Shown piece after piece: positions 57,035-64,000 of a stretch of 64,000 nucleotides of DNA. The position numbers were made by a program, and so were the translations under genes. Every line of letters starts with the position of its first letter. The first letter of the stretch is position 1. Source of the stretch: an uncultured Propionibacteriaceae bacterium (GTDB lineage: Bacteria; Actinomycetota; Actinomycetes; Propionibacteriales; Propionibacteriaceae). The stretch lies in contig CALBCJ010000004.1 of the NCBI GenBank assembly GCA_937926975.1, positions 1 to 64,000 of the forward strand, written 5' to 3'. The notes below the pieces were generated by a model, which saw only the letters and a program-made list of their open reading frames with translations, was not told the origin of the DNA and searched no databases.

Positions 57035-59538
57035 GGCTGCTGGAGAGCACCCGCCGCCGGCCCTGGTGGGTCCAGGTGGTGGGGCTGGTGCTGGTCCCGG
57101 TCCTGGTCGCGGCGGGGCTGCTGGCCGCCACCTGGGACTCGGACGCCCGGCTGCGGCAGGTCGAGGCGGCCGTGGTCAACCACGACCAGGCGGTCACCAT
57201 CAACGGGCAGATCGTCCCGCTCGGGCGCCAGCTCAGCGCCGAGCTGGTCAGCTCCCGGCGCCAGCAGAGCTTCCGCTGGGTGCTGGCCGACGAGAAGTCT
57301 GCCCGTAGCGGGCTGGCTTCCGGCCGGTACGCGGCGGTGGTCACCATCCCGAGGGAGTTCTCCGAGGCGGCCACCTCGTACGGGACCGACCCCACCCACG
57401 CCCACCAGGCCACGATCCGGGTCGAGACCTCCCCACAGGCCGGGATCGCCGACACCGCGCTCGGGCAGTCCGTGGCGCAGGCCGCGGCGCAGGCCCTCAA
57501 CCGGACCCTGACCAAGACCTACCTGGAGAACATCTACCTCGGCTTCTCCACGATGGGGGAGAAGTTCCAGACCGTGGCCGACGCTGCCTCCCAGCTCGCC
57601 GACGGGAACCGGCGCCTGGCTGACGGGCTGGCCCAGGCCCGCGACGGCTCCTCCCAGCTCGCCGATGGGCTCGACCAGGCTGCCGCGCAGGGACCGGCGG
57701 TGAAGCAGGGCGGCCAGCAGCTGGTGGCCGGGGCCCAGGCGTACACCGACGGGGTCGGGCAGGCCGCCGCCGGCAGCCAGCAGCTCGCCGGAGGCCTGGC
57801 GCAGCTGTCGGCCGGGTCGCCGGCACTGACCTCCGGGGCTCAGCAGCTGGCTGGGGGAGCGGGCCAGCTGGCGGGCGGGATCACCCAGCTGCGTGACCAG
57901 GGGCTGGTCCCGTACGCGCAGGGCACCACCCAGCTGGCCAGCGAGAACCAGCGCCAGCTGGCGCTGCTGGTCGAGCTGCGCACCCTGATGGACCAGCTCG
58001 CCCAGACCCCGCTCGGCTCCCGACCTCCTGAGCAGCTCGTCGCCCAGCTGCAGACCGCGATCGCCACCCTGCAGCGCCAGCTCGCCAGCACCCAGGCCTC
58101 CACCCAGCAGCTGTCGCGGCAGGTGGCGGCGCTGCCGCAGACGGTCACCACCGAGATGGACCGGGCCGCGGCCCGGCTGGCGGCCCAGTGCCCGGCCCAG
58201 GTGCAGCAGCTCGGGCCCGAGGCCTGCCGCGGGTACGCGGCCGGGGTCCAGGCCATGAACGAGGCCGGAAAGCAGACCGTGCAGCAGCTGCTCACCACCC
58301 CCGACCCGCGGACCGGTCTCACTCTGCAGCAGGCGCTGCAGCGGCTCTCTCAAGCGCTGGCGGCGGTCAGCGACCCGCAGCTGGCGCAGATCCTGCAGCA
58401 GGTCGAGGTGGTGCTGCAGATGGCCTCCCAGATGCTGGCCCGCGGCGGCAGCCTGCCGACCACCGAGCAGCTGCGGGCCCAGAGCGCCCAGCTGGAGCAG
58501 CTCAAGAGCGCCGGGCCGCAGCTGGTCGCGGCCAGCACCCAGCTCGGCCAGGGCGCCCAGCAGCTCAGTGGCGGCGCCAGCGCGTACGCGAGCGGGGTCG
58601 GCCGCTACACCGGCGGCGTTGACCAGGCCGCGCAGGGCGCGCAGCGGCTCTCCGGCGGGCTCGGGACTGCGGCCGCGGCCGGGCCCCGGCTGGTCTCGGG
58701 CGTACGGCAGTACAGCGACGGGGTCAACCGGCTGGTCGACGGAGTCGGGCAAGCGGCCGGCGGGGCCCGGGCCCTGAGCGACGGGCTGGCCCAGTCCACC
58801 GACGGCTCGGCCCAGCTCGCTGACGGCTCCCGGCAGCTCGCCGACGGGCTGGCCCAGGGCGCCCAGCAGGTCCCCCGGTACAGCGACGCTGAGCGAGAGC
58901 AGCTGGCGACCGTGGTCGCCTCCCCGATCTCGGTGTCCGACCTCGACGACCTGGTCAGTCCGAAGGCCGCCTGGGCCAGTCTGCTGCTGGTGCTGGCGCT
59001 GTGGCTTGGGGCGCTGGCCACGTACCTGGTGCTGCCGGCGGTCCGCAAGCGGCTGGCGATGTCAAGCCGGGGCTCGCTGGCGCTGCTCGGCGAGTCGCTG
59101 CTGCCGGGGCTGGGGCTGGTGAGCTTCCAGGCGCTGGTGCTGTCGGGGGTGGCTCAGCTGGCGCTGCGGCTGCCAGTAGGCCGCTGGCTCGGGCTGACCG
59201 CGGTGCTGCTGGTGGCGGCGGTGTCGTTCGTCGCCGTCCACCACGCGCTGGTCGCCTGGCTGCGCGGCGCTGGCCGGCTGCTGGCGGTGGCGTTCGCTGT
59301 AGTCGCGGTGGCGACCGCGCTGACCGCCTCGGCCCCGGGCCTGTTCAGTGCGCTGCGGCCGCTGTCGCCGGTGTCACCGGCGGTGGACGCGGTCCGGGCC
59401 CAGGTCGCCGGCGGGTCCGGAACCACCGGGGCGGTGTTCTGGCTGCTGGCGTGGGCGGCGGTCGCAGCCGGCTTCTCGACGGCGGCCCTGCTGAGGGCCC
59501 GTACGGTCACCCCCCGCAGCCTGCTGGCCGGGGTCTGA
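57031..59538 (+). CDS. YhgE/Pip-family membrane protein
   Basis: A protein of 835 residues. One N-terminal helix (VGLVLVPVLVAAGLLAATW) is followed by a long outside region and about five C-terminal helices. The outside region carries the YhgE/Pip hallmark: N-x-D-x-x-V type start (VVNHDQAV), YAAVVTIPREFSE and many heptad-like repeats (QLADGNRRLADGLAQ, QQLAGGLAQL, QLADGSRQLADGLAQ) that should form a long coiled coil. The C-terminal half resembles ABC-2 permeases. It is coupled to the MMPL-NBD gene by a 4-bp overlap, which suggests one export complex. YhgE/Pip proteins serve as phage receptors and in type VII-like export in other bacteria. Confidence 0.87.
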   Translation: MRLLESTRRRPWWVQVVGLVLVPVLVAAGLLAATWDSDARLRQVEAAVVNHDQAVTINGQIVPLGRQLSAELVSSRRQQSFRWVLADEKSARSGLASGRYAAVVTIPREFSEAATSYGTDPTHAHQATIRVETSPQAGIADTALGQSVAQAAAQALNRTLTKTYLENIYLGFSTMGEKFQTVADAASQLADGNRRLADGLAQARDGSSQLADGLDQAAAQGPAVKQGGQQLVAGAQAYTDGVGQAAAGSQQLAGGLAQLSAGSPALTSGAQQLAGGAGQLAGGITQLRDQGLVPYAQGTTQLASENQRQLALLVELRTLMDQLAQTPLGSRPPEQLVAQLQTAIATLQRQLASTQASTQQLSRQVAALPQTVTTEMDRAAARLAAQCPAQVQQLGPEACRGYAAGVQAMNEAGKQTVQQLLTTPDPRTGLTLQQALQRLSQALAAVSDPQLAQILQQVEVVLQMASQMLARGGSLPTTEQLRAQSAQLEQLKSAGPQLVAASTQLGQGAQQLSGGASAYASGVGRYTGGVDQAAQGAQRLSGGLGTAAAAGPRLVSGVRQYSDGVNRLVDGVGQAAGGARALSDGLAQSTDGSAQLADGSRQLADGLAQGAQQVPRYSDAEREQLATVVASPISVSDLDDLVSPKAAWASLLLVLALWLGALATYLVLPAVRKRLAMSSRGSLALLGESLLPGLGLVSFQALVLSGVAQLALRLPVGRWLGLTAVLLVAAVSFVAVHHALVAWLRGAGRLLAVAFAVVAVATALTASAPGLFSALRPLSPVSPAVDAVRAQVAGGSGTTGAVFWLLAWAAVAAGFSTAALLRARTVTPRSLLAGV

Positions 59539-59613
59539 CCGGACCGAGCCCGGGGGTGTCGCCTCGGGACCCTGCGCCCACTCCCTCCCGCTTCCCGACC
59601 GGCCCGAGCCCGG

Positions 59614-60336
59614 TCAGGTGAGGGCGTCGTAGACCTCTTTGGTCACCTGGGCCACCTGCTCGGGGCTGCGGTTGCCGAGGCTGTCGTTGACGACGAGCAC
59701 CCCGCCGTCGAGCTGGTGGTAGCACAGCGCCCGGGCGCCGCGCTTGCCGCAGCTGGCGCCGTGGGCGGTGGTCCGGTCGGTCACCGACGAGTCGCCGTCG
59801 AGGATCTTCGAGGCCTCGGCCCACGGGTCCTTGCGCAGAAACAGGTCGAGGATGTCGGCGCCGGAGCCGTACGTGGCGCGGTCGGCGAACGCGGACGAGG
59901 GAGTCGAGGCCGTGCCCTGGCGGGGCAGCCCGGCCACCGACGTCGGCAGGGTCTGGTCGACCTTCTTGAACCCGGCGCCCGGGTGAGGCCTGGTCGTGCC
60001 GGGGCTCGGGGTCGACTGCCGGAGACTGGGTTCCGGCTGCGCGGTGTCGGGCTTCGCCGGAAGAGAGACTGGGCTGACCGGGCCCGGGCGGCTGCTGTTG
60101 AGCAGCAAGGCCACCCCGATCCCGGAGAGCACGATCAGGACCGCCGCCGCGACGACTCCGAGGATCAGCCAGATCCGGGACCTGCGCGGCGGTTTCGGCT
60201 CCGGCGGCAGGCTGCCCGGTGACGGCACGTACGGCTGCAAGGGCTGGCGGACCGTCGGTGTCAGGCTGCTGGGTGATGCGTACGGCTGGAGCGGCTGGTG
60301 GCCCGGATGCTGCGCCGGGTACTGCCCCTGCGTCAT
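59614..60336 (-). CDS. Membrane-anchored hypothetical protein
   Basis: A protein of 240 residues. A Pro/Gln-rich N-terminus has two LQPY repeats, then one transmembrane helix (IWLILGVVAAAVLIVLSGIGVALLL), a Pro/Ser/Thr linker, and an outside domain of about 110 residues with two cysteines (GASCGKRGARALCYH). The layout follows the paralogs at 22-27 kb, but the outside domain differs. ATG 60336 follows GGGAGG. Convergent with the YhgE/Pip gene. Function unknown. Confidence 0.7.
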   Translation of the reverse strand: MTQGQYPAQHPGHQPLQPYASPSSLTPTVRQPLQPYVPSPGSLPPEPKPPRRSRIWLILGVVAAAVLIVLSGIGVALLLNSSRPGPVSPVSLPAKPDTAQPEPSLRQSTPSPGTTRPHPGAGFKKVDQTLPTSVAGLPRQGTASTPSSAFADRATYGSGADILDLFLRKDPWAEASKILDGDSSVTDRTTAHGASCGKRGARALCYHQLDGGVLVVNDSLGNRSPEQVAQVTKEVYDALT

Positions 60337-60518
60337 CGTCTGCCTCCCATCGCTACAGCTCCACCCTGTCACACAGCGGTGCCGCCTCGGGCAGCGGTAT
60401 GGCCCAGCCGACCCTGACCGGCCGCACGGGCTCGGAAGCAGTCGGTACTCTGCCTGGTCAGATGCCCTGTGCGATGGAGATACGCCGGGTCCTCGTCTGC
60501 TGGTAACCCGCCTCTGGC

Positions 60519-60554
60519 GGTGCCCGCTCCTGGCTCGGGCCAGGACCGGGCACC
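60519..60554 (-). terminator. Terminator after the quinone oxidoreductase gene
   Basis: A two-part stem (GGTGCCCG with CGGGCACC, then CCTGG with CCAGG) and a 6-nt loop, beginning 3 nt past the gene end. Confidence 0.75.
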
Positions 60555-60557
60555 AGG

Positions 60558-61538
60558 TCAGGCCGGGGCGACCTCGAGGACCAGCTTGCCGGTGCTGTCA
60601 CCGGAGACCAGGTACTCGTGGGCCTCACGGACCTGCTCCAGCGGGAACCGGCGCAGCGAGCCGAGCCGGATCCGGCCCTCAGCGAGCAGCGGCCAGACCA
60701 CCTCGCCGACCCGCTGCACCACGGCGACCTTCTCCGCGACCGGACGCTGACGCAGCGACGTCGCGGTGACCAGGGCGTTCTTGCTCAGCAGCCGGGCCAG
60801 GTCAAGAGTGCCGCGGCGCCCGCCCTGCAGCCCGATCACGACCAGCCGGCCGCCGCGGGCCAGCACGTCGACGTTCAGCTCCAGGTACTTGGCGCCCATG
60901 ATGTCGAGCACCACATCGGCCCCGCGCCCCTCGGTCAGCGCCTTCACCTCGGCCACCCAGTCGCCGTGGTAGTCGATCGCGGCGCTGGCGCCCAGCCCGC
61001 GGCAGTAGTCCAGCTTGGCCGGCGAGCCGGCGGTCGTGACCACGGTGGCGCCGAGCGCCGACGCGTACGGGATCGCGAAGCTGCCGACCCCGCCGGCGCC
61101 GCCGTGCATCAGGAAGGTCTCCTGGGCCCGCAGCCCGACCCCGTCCAGGTTCGACACCACGGTCGCCGCGACCTCGATGACCGAGGCGGCCGTGGCCAGG
61201 TCCACCCCGGCGGGCGGGGCGAGGCACTGCCCGGCCGGCACGCTCACCAGTTCGGCGTACCCGCCGCCGGCCAGCAGCGCGACCACCGGGTCGCCCACCG
61301 ACCAGCCCTCGACCCCGTCACCGAGCGCGGCCACCTCACCGGCCACCTCCAGGCCCAGGACGTCGGTGATCCCCTTCGGCGGCGGGTAGTGGCCCTGTCG
61401 CTGCAGGACATCGGCCCGGTTCACCCCGGCCGCCACCACCCGTACCAGCAGCTCGCCCGGGCCAGGGACCGGGTCGGGAACGTCGGCGACGGTGAGCTGC
61501 TCGGGCCCGCCCGGCTCAGTGACAGTAACGGCGCGCAT
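60558..61538 (-). CDS. NAD(P)H quinone oxidoreductase, PIG3/MDR family
   Basis: A protein of 326 residues. MDR fold without structural zinc: VVAAGVNRADVLQRQGHYPPPKG, and the NADPH loop MHGGAGGVGSFAIPYASALGA. The VNRADxxQRxGxYPxPxG block is the PIG3/QOR mark. It reduces quinones with NADPH. It stands alone with its own terminator. It is distinct from the frameshifted oxidoreductase at 42 kb. Confidence 0.9.
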   Translation of the reverse strand: MRAVTVTEPGGPEQLTVADVPDPVPGPGELLVRVVAAGVNRADVLQRQGHYPPPKGITDVLGLEVAGEVAALGDGVEGWSVGDPVVALLAGGGYAELVSVPAGQCLAPPAGVDLATAASVIEVAATVVSNLDGVGLRAQETFLMHGGAGGVGSFAIPYASALGATVVTTAGSPAKLDYCRGLGASAAIDYHGDWVAEVKALTEGRGADVVLDIMGAKYLELNVDVLARGGRLVVIGLQGGRRGTLDLARLLSKNALVTATSLRQRPVAEKVAVVQRVGEVVWPLLAEGRIRLGSLRRFPLEQVREAHEYLVSGDSTGKLVLEVAPA

Positions 61539-61595
61539 GCAGCCAGCCTGCCACAGTACGATGGGCGGTGCCGGGCCGCTGGCCTGGTCTATCCA

Positions 61596-61680
61596 GGCGA
61601 GGTCGCATAGTGGCCGAGTGCAGCCGCCTTGAAAGCGGCCGGGCGGAGACGTCCCGTGGGTTCGAATCCCACCCTCGCCG
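61596..61680 (+). tRNA. tRNA-Ser (anticodon UGA)
   Basis: 85 nt. Acceptor GGCGAGG pairs with CCTCGCC, followed by discriminator G. The anticodon loop CTTGAAA gives TGA, and the T arm GTGGG-TTCGAAT-CCCAC is perfect. A long variable arm is typical of tRNA-Ser. The CCA end is not encoded. Confidence 0.95.
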
Positions 61681-61714
61681 CCCAGGAGAGCCCGTTCTCG
61701 CGCATGATGGACGT

Positions 61715-62470
61715 GTGCCGACAGCCAGACAGTCCACCGATGCCCGCCCCTCGATCCTGGTCGTGATGCTCTCCCTGGTGGCGACGGGGACGCTCGCCCT
61801 GGTTACAGAAGCCTCACGCCCGCTGCGCATACAGCGCATGGTGCAGTGCAACTGGACCATCCCCGCCCCGGGCTGGATGCTGCTCGTCGGTGCGGCGGCG
61901 GTGGTGGCCCTGGCCGTGGCGGTGGTGCTGGCACTCGTACGGGAGATCCGTGACCGGCACTGGCTGCTGGTGGTGGGGCTGGCTGCCGTGGCCGCGACGC
62001 TCCTGGCGGGAGCCCTGCAGGATGACGTCTCGGCTCCTCGGCCGCCCTGGCTCGGAATGTCGCGCGCTGCTTTCGACACGATCCAGGACGTGGTGGTTGT
62101 GCTGCTGCTGACCGGCCCGCTCGTCGCCTTCGTCGCCGTCCTGATGCACTGCCTGCGCAAGGTCGACATCCTGGGGGTGGTGACGGTCGTGTCCACGCTC
62201 GCGTACGGAACGATCGGCTTCGCCGACGCCAAGCTGATGCCCCCCATCGTGACCGAGCAGGCCAGCTGGTTCGCCTGGGCCGGGAGCTGGGCCGTCTGGG
62301 TCCCGGTCGTGCTCGGGGTGCTGGTGGTCTGGTCGACCGTGAAGGTCTGGCGTACGGGCTCACTCGACACCGCGATCACGGTGATCGTGGTGACCCTGCC
62401 GCTGACCGTGCTGCTGCTGCATCAGAGCCTGCGGATCCTGCCCGCCCCCTGGATCCAGTGCGGCGGGTAG
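61715..62470 (+). CDS. Integral membrane protein, unknown function
   Basis: A protein of 251 residues with about six helices. The first (SILVVMLSLVATGTLALVT) follows a short polar start; PPIVTEQASWFAWAGSWAVWVPVVLGVLVVW is a long later pair. One cysteine lies near VQCNWTIPAPG, another at WIQCGG. I recognise no family. GTG 61715 was chosen; CATGAT lies about six bases upstream and may be the -10 of a leaderless transcript. It lies 34 bp after tRNA-Ser. Confidence 0.65.
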   Translation: MPTARQSTDARPSILVVMLSLVATGTLALVTEASRPLRIQRMVQCNWTIPAPGWMLLVGAAAVVALAVAVVLALVREIRDRHWLLVVGLAAVAATLLAGALQDDVSAPRPPWLGMSRAAFDTIQDVVVVLLLTGPLVAFVAVLMHCLRKVDILGVVTVVSTLAYGTIGFADAKLMPPIVTEQASWFAWAGSWAVWVPVVLGVLVVWSTVKVWRTGSLDTAITVIVVTLPLTVLLLHQSLRILPAPWIQCGG

Positions 62471-62583
62471 CACACCCCGGTTATGCACCAGGTGGGCTGT
62501 TCCCGGCCCTCTGGACCAGGTGCGTGGCCATCAGCACGCCGAGGGGTACCTCAGCGAGGAGCGGCTGAGCCGCGGCAGCTCCC

Positions 62584-63996
62584 TCAGCGGGCGCTGGCAG
62601 TGGCCTTAGCGGCGGCGGCCGGGTCGAACTTGCAGGCGTCGTTCATGTTCTGCGCGACCGGCGAGGCCGAGGTGGCCGGGGCCGGGGCCGGCGTGGTCCG
62701 GGTGGCGGTGGTACGCCGGCCGGTGCTCGCCGACGGCGTCGGGGCCGGGGCAGCGCTGGTCTCCGGGGCGGGAGCTGCCGTGGTCGGGGCGGGCTCCGCC
62801 GGTGCTGTCGACTGGGCGATCGCCTCGGCGACCTGGGCGCGGACGGTCGCGTAGTTAGGGTTCGCTGAGACGAAACCGTTCACCCCGTTCGTGAACTGCA
62901 TGCTCTGGTGCTGACCGTTGCGCATGCGCACGCCGAGGTCGATCATCATCGGCAGCACATCCTGCGGGATGTCGGTGCGCACCATCTTGCTGCTGGCCTT
63001 GGCCAGCCCCTCGTACCGGGTCAGCAGGGTCTGCGGGTCGGTCTGCTTCACGATCGCGTTGATGACGCACCGCTGGCGGCCCATCCGGTCAAAGTCGCCG
63101 TTGACCGAGCCAGAGCGGCTGCGGGCGTACCACATCGCCTCGTACGCGTTGAGCTTCTTGTTCTCGCCCGGCTCGATGTAGCCGGTCGGGCGCTTGCCCT
63201 CGGCGCTGCCGGCGATCGGGATCCGCTCGTTGACGTTCACCTCGACCCCGCCCATGGCGTCGATCAGTCCGTACAGGCCGTCGATGTTGAGGTAGACGTA
63301 GTAGTCGATCTTCTGCCCGAGCGCCTCGCCCAGGCCCAGCTTCAGGGCGTCGGCACCGAAGTTCGCGGTCGGGCCGAGGGCGTCCTTGGGGACCTCGTTC
63401 TTCACGTCGGCCCAGATCGCGTTCGCCATCTTTGGGAAGCCGTTCGGGTAGTACTTGTGCAGCGGCGAGTCCTTGGGAAACGGGACCTTCTCCATGTTGC
63501 GGGGCACCGAGATCAGCACCGTGTTCCCGGTCCGGGTATCGATGCTGGCCAGGATCATGGTGTCGGTGTTCTCGCCGTACCCCTTGTCGGCCTCCGGGCG
63601 TGAGGACCCGTAGTCACCGCCGACCAGCAGCACGTTCAGCCGGGGGGTGCCGGCCCACGGGTCACCCTTCGCGGGCACCAGAGTGGGCCGGGTGCCGCTG
63701 GGGTCGTTGGTGAAGATCTTCTGCAGCAGCGAGGCCTGCTCGTACGTGTAGACCGCGCCCACCGCCATCGGCGCGCTGATCCCGAAGACCAGGGTCGCCA
63801 CCAGCCCGGAGCCGACCACTCGCTGCAGCCCGTTCAGGCGGCGGGGCCGCAGCGAGAGGTAGGTGCTGCGGATCATCGCCGCCCAGACCAGGGCGAGCAG
63901 GATCAAGGCGCCGGAGATGAGCATCATCGCGTTCGGGCTGACCGCCGCACTCAGCGCCAGGTTCCGCTCCATGGCCAGAAACCCGACCGCTCCCAC
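62584..63996 (-). CDS. LytR-CpsA-Psr (LCP) wall polymer ligase, start uncertain at the window edge
   Basis: At least 470 residues; the reading starts at GTG 63996 and may extend past the window. Two to three N-terminal helices precede the LCP domain. LCP signatures: NTDTMILASID, ISVPRNMEKVPFP, IDYYVYLNIDGLYGLIDAMGGVEVNV and MWYARSRSG with DFDRMGRQR. LCP enzymes attach teichoic acids, arabinogalactan or capsule-like polymers to peptidoglycan from a polyprenyl carrier. The C-terminal 80 residues are Pro/Ala/Thr-rich and may lie in the wall. The gap 62471-62583 holds nothing clear. Confidence 0.88.
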   Translation of the reverse strand: MGAVGFLAMERNLALSAAVSPNAMMLISGALILLALVWAAMIRSTYLSLRPRRLNGLQRVVGSGLVATLVFGISAPMAVGAVYTYEQASLLQKIFTNDPSGTRPTLVPAKGDPWAGTPRLNVLLVGGDYGSSRPEADKGYGENTDTMILASIDTRTGNTVLISVPRNMEKVPFPKDSPLHKYYPNGFPKMANAIWADVKNEVPKDALGPTANFGADALKLGLGEALGQKIDYYVYLNIDGLYGLIDAMGGVEVNVNERIPIAGSAEGKRPTGYIEPGENKKLNAYEAMWYARSRSGSVNGDFDRMGRQRCVINAIVKQTDPQTLLTRYEGLAKASSKMVRTDIPQDVLPMMIDLGVRMRNGQHQSMQFTNGVNGFVSANPNYATVRAQVAEAIAQSTAPAEPAPTTAAPAPETSAAPAPTPSASTGRRTTATRTTPAPAPATSASPVAQNMNDACKFDPAAAAKATASAR

Positions 63997-64000
63997 GGCC

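Noticed and set aside
59537..59615. A terminator between YhgE/Pip and the convergent gene
   Set aside because: A 6-bp stem at 59597-59615 overlaps the stop codon of the opposing gene and is weak; not listed as a feature.

Overview
This window is high-GC DNA with features of an actinomycete (Actinomycetota). Evidence: strong G/C preference at third codon positions, frequent GTG starts, a Mycobacterium/Streptomyces-like narGHJI operon, ESX-type (type VII) small helical proteins, a YhgE/Pip protein, an LCP ligase and many leaderless promoters (TAnnnT, then 6-7 nt, then ATG/GTG). I cannot assign a genus. The gene set points to a facultative, nitrate-respiring organism with a rhamnose-containing cell-surface polymer.

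Layout. 1-4.93 kb: a minus-strand three-gene unit made of a TPR protein with fifteen near-identical 47-residue repeats, a P-loop NTPase, and a second TPR protein that runs off the window. 5.0-7.2 kb: an FUSC-type membrane protein and a Phd/PIN toxin-antitoxin pair. 7.3-17.2 kb: narGHJI (minus) diverging from two tandem NarK transporters (plus); both promoters can be read. 17.2-22.3 kb: a secreted tripeptidyl-peptidase-like hydrolase, an unknown protein, an IS3 transposase fragment and a GH13 trehalose-synthase-like enzyme. 22.4-29.1 kb: three tandem paralogous membrane-anchored surface proteins sharing a promoter/leader block, then a zinc-ribbon PrsW-like membrane protein and another anchored protein. 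29.2-34.0 kb: a GT4 glycosyltransferase, a compact ESX-type toxin/immunity operon in which one in-frame amber codon separates a helical carrier domain from the putative toxin, then WbqC and PIG-L deacetylase genes. 34.4-37.6 kb: an orphan HigA-type antitoxin with a possible HigB remnant, and a quinol-dependent NO reductase with a readable control region. 37.7-41.9 kb: a CapD-like nucleotide-sugar dehydratase/epimerase, a fused RmlC-RmlD protein and a FitAB/VapBC pair. 42.0-45.5 kb: a MerR regulator between an oxidoreductase and an MFS exporter; both flanking genes are frameshifted although a 13-bp-arm operator survives. 45.5-50.0 kb: a long gene-poor stretch, a membrane protein, a PIG-L deacetylase, a ClC channel and a frameshifted membrane-protein gene. 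50.0-54.2 kb: rmlB, rmlA, an FMN reductase, and a sugar epimerase co-transcribed with a TetR regulator. 54.3-59.5 kb: an MMPL transporter fused to a degenerate ABC-type nucleotide-binding domain, translationally coupled to a YhgE/Pip protein. 59.6-64 kb: an anchored protein, a quinone oxidoreductase, tRNA-Ser(UGA), a membrane protein and an LCP protein.

How the genes fit together. narGHJI, the two NarKs and the NO reductase give nitrate import, nitrate reduction to nitrite and NO detoxification; no nitrite reductase is in the window. rmlA, rmlB and rmlCD together encode the whole glucose-1-phosphate to dTDP-L-rhamnose route; CapD, GT4, WbqC, the epimerase and the LCP ligase are plausible users of such sugars in a wall polymer. 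The four apparent single-base frameshifts (two in the oxidoreductase, one in the MFS gene, one in the 49.4-kb gene) are each consistent with loss of one base, so uncorrected assembly error competes with real gene decay as an explanation.
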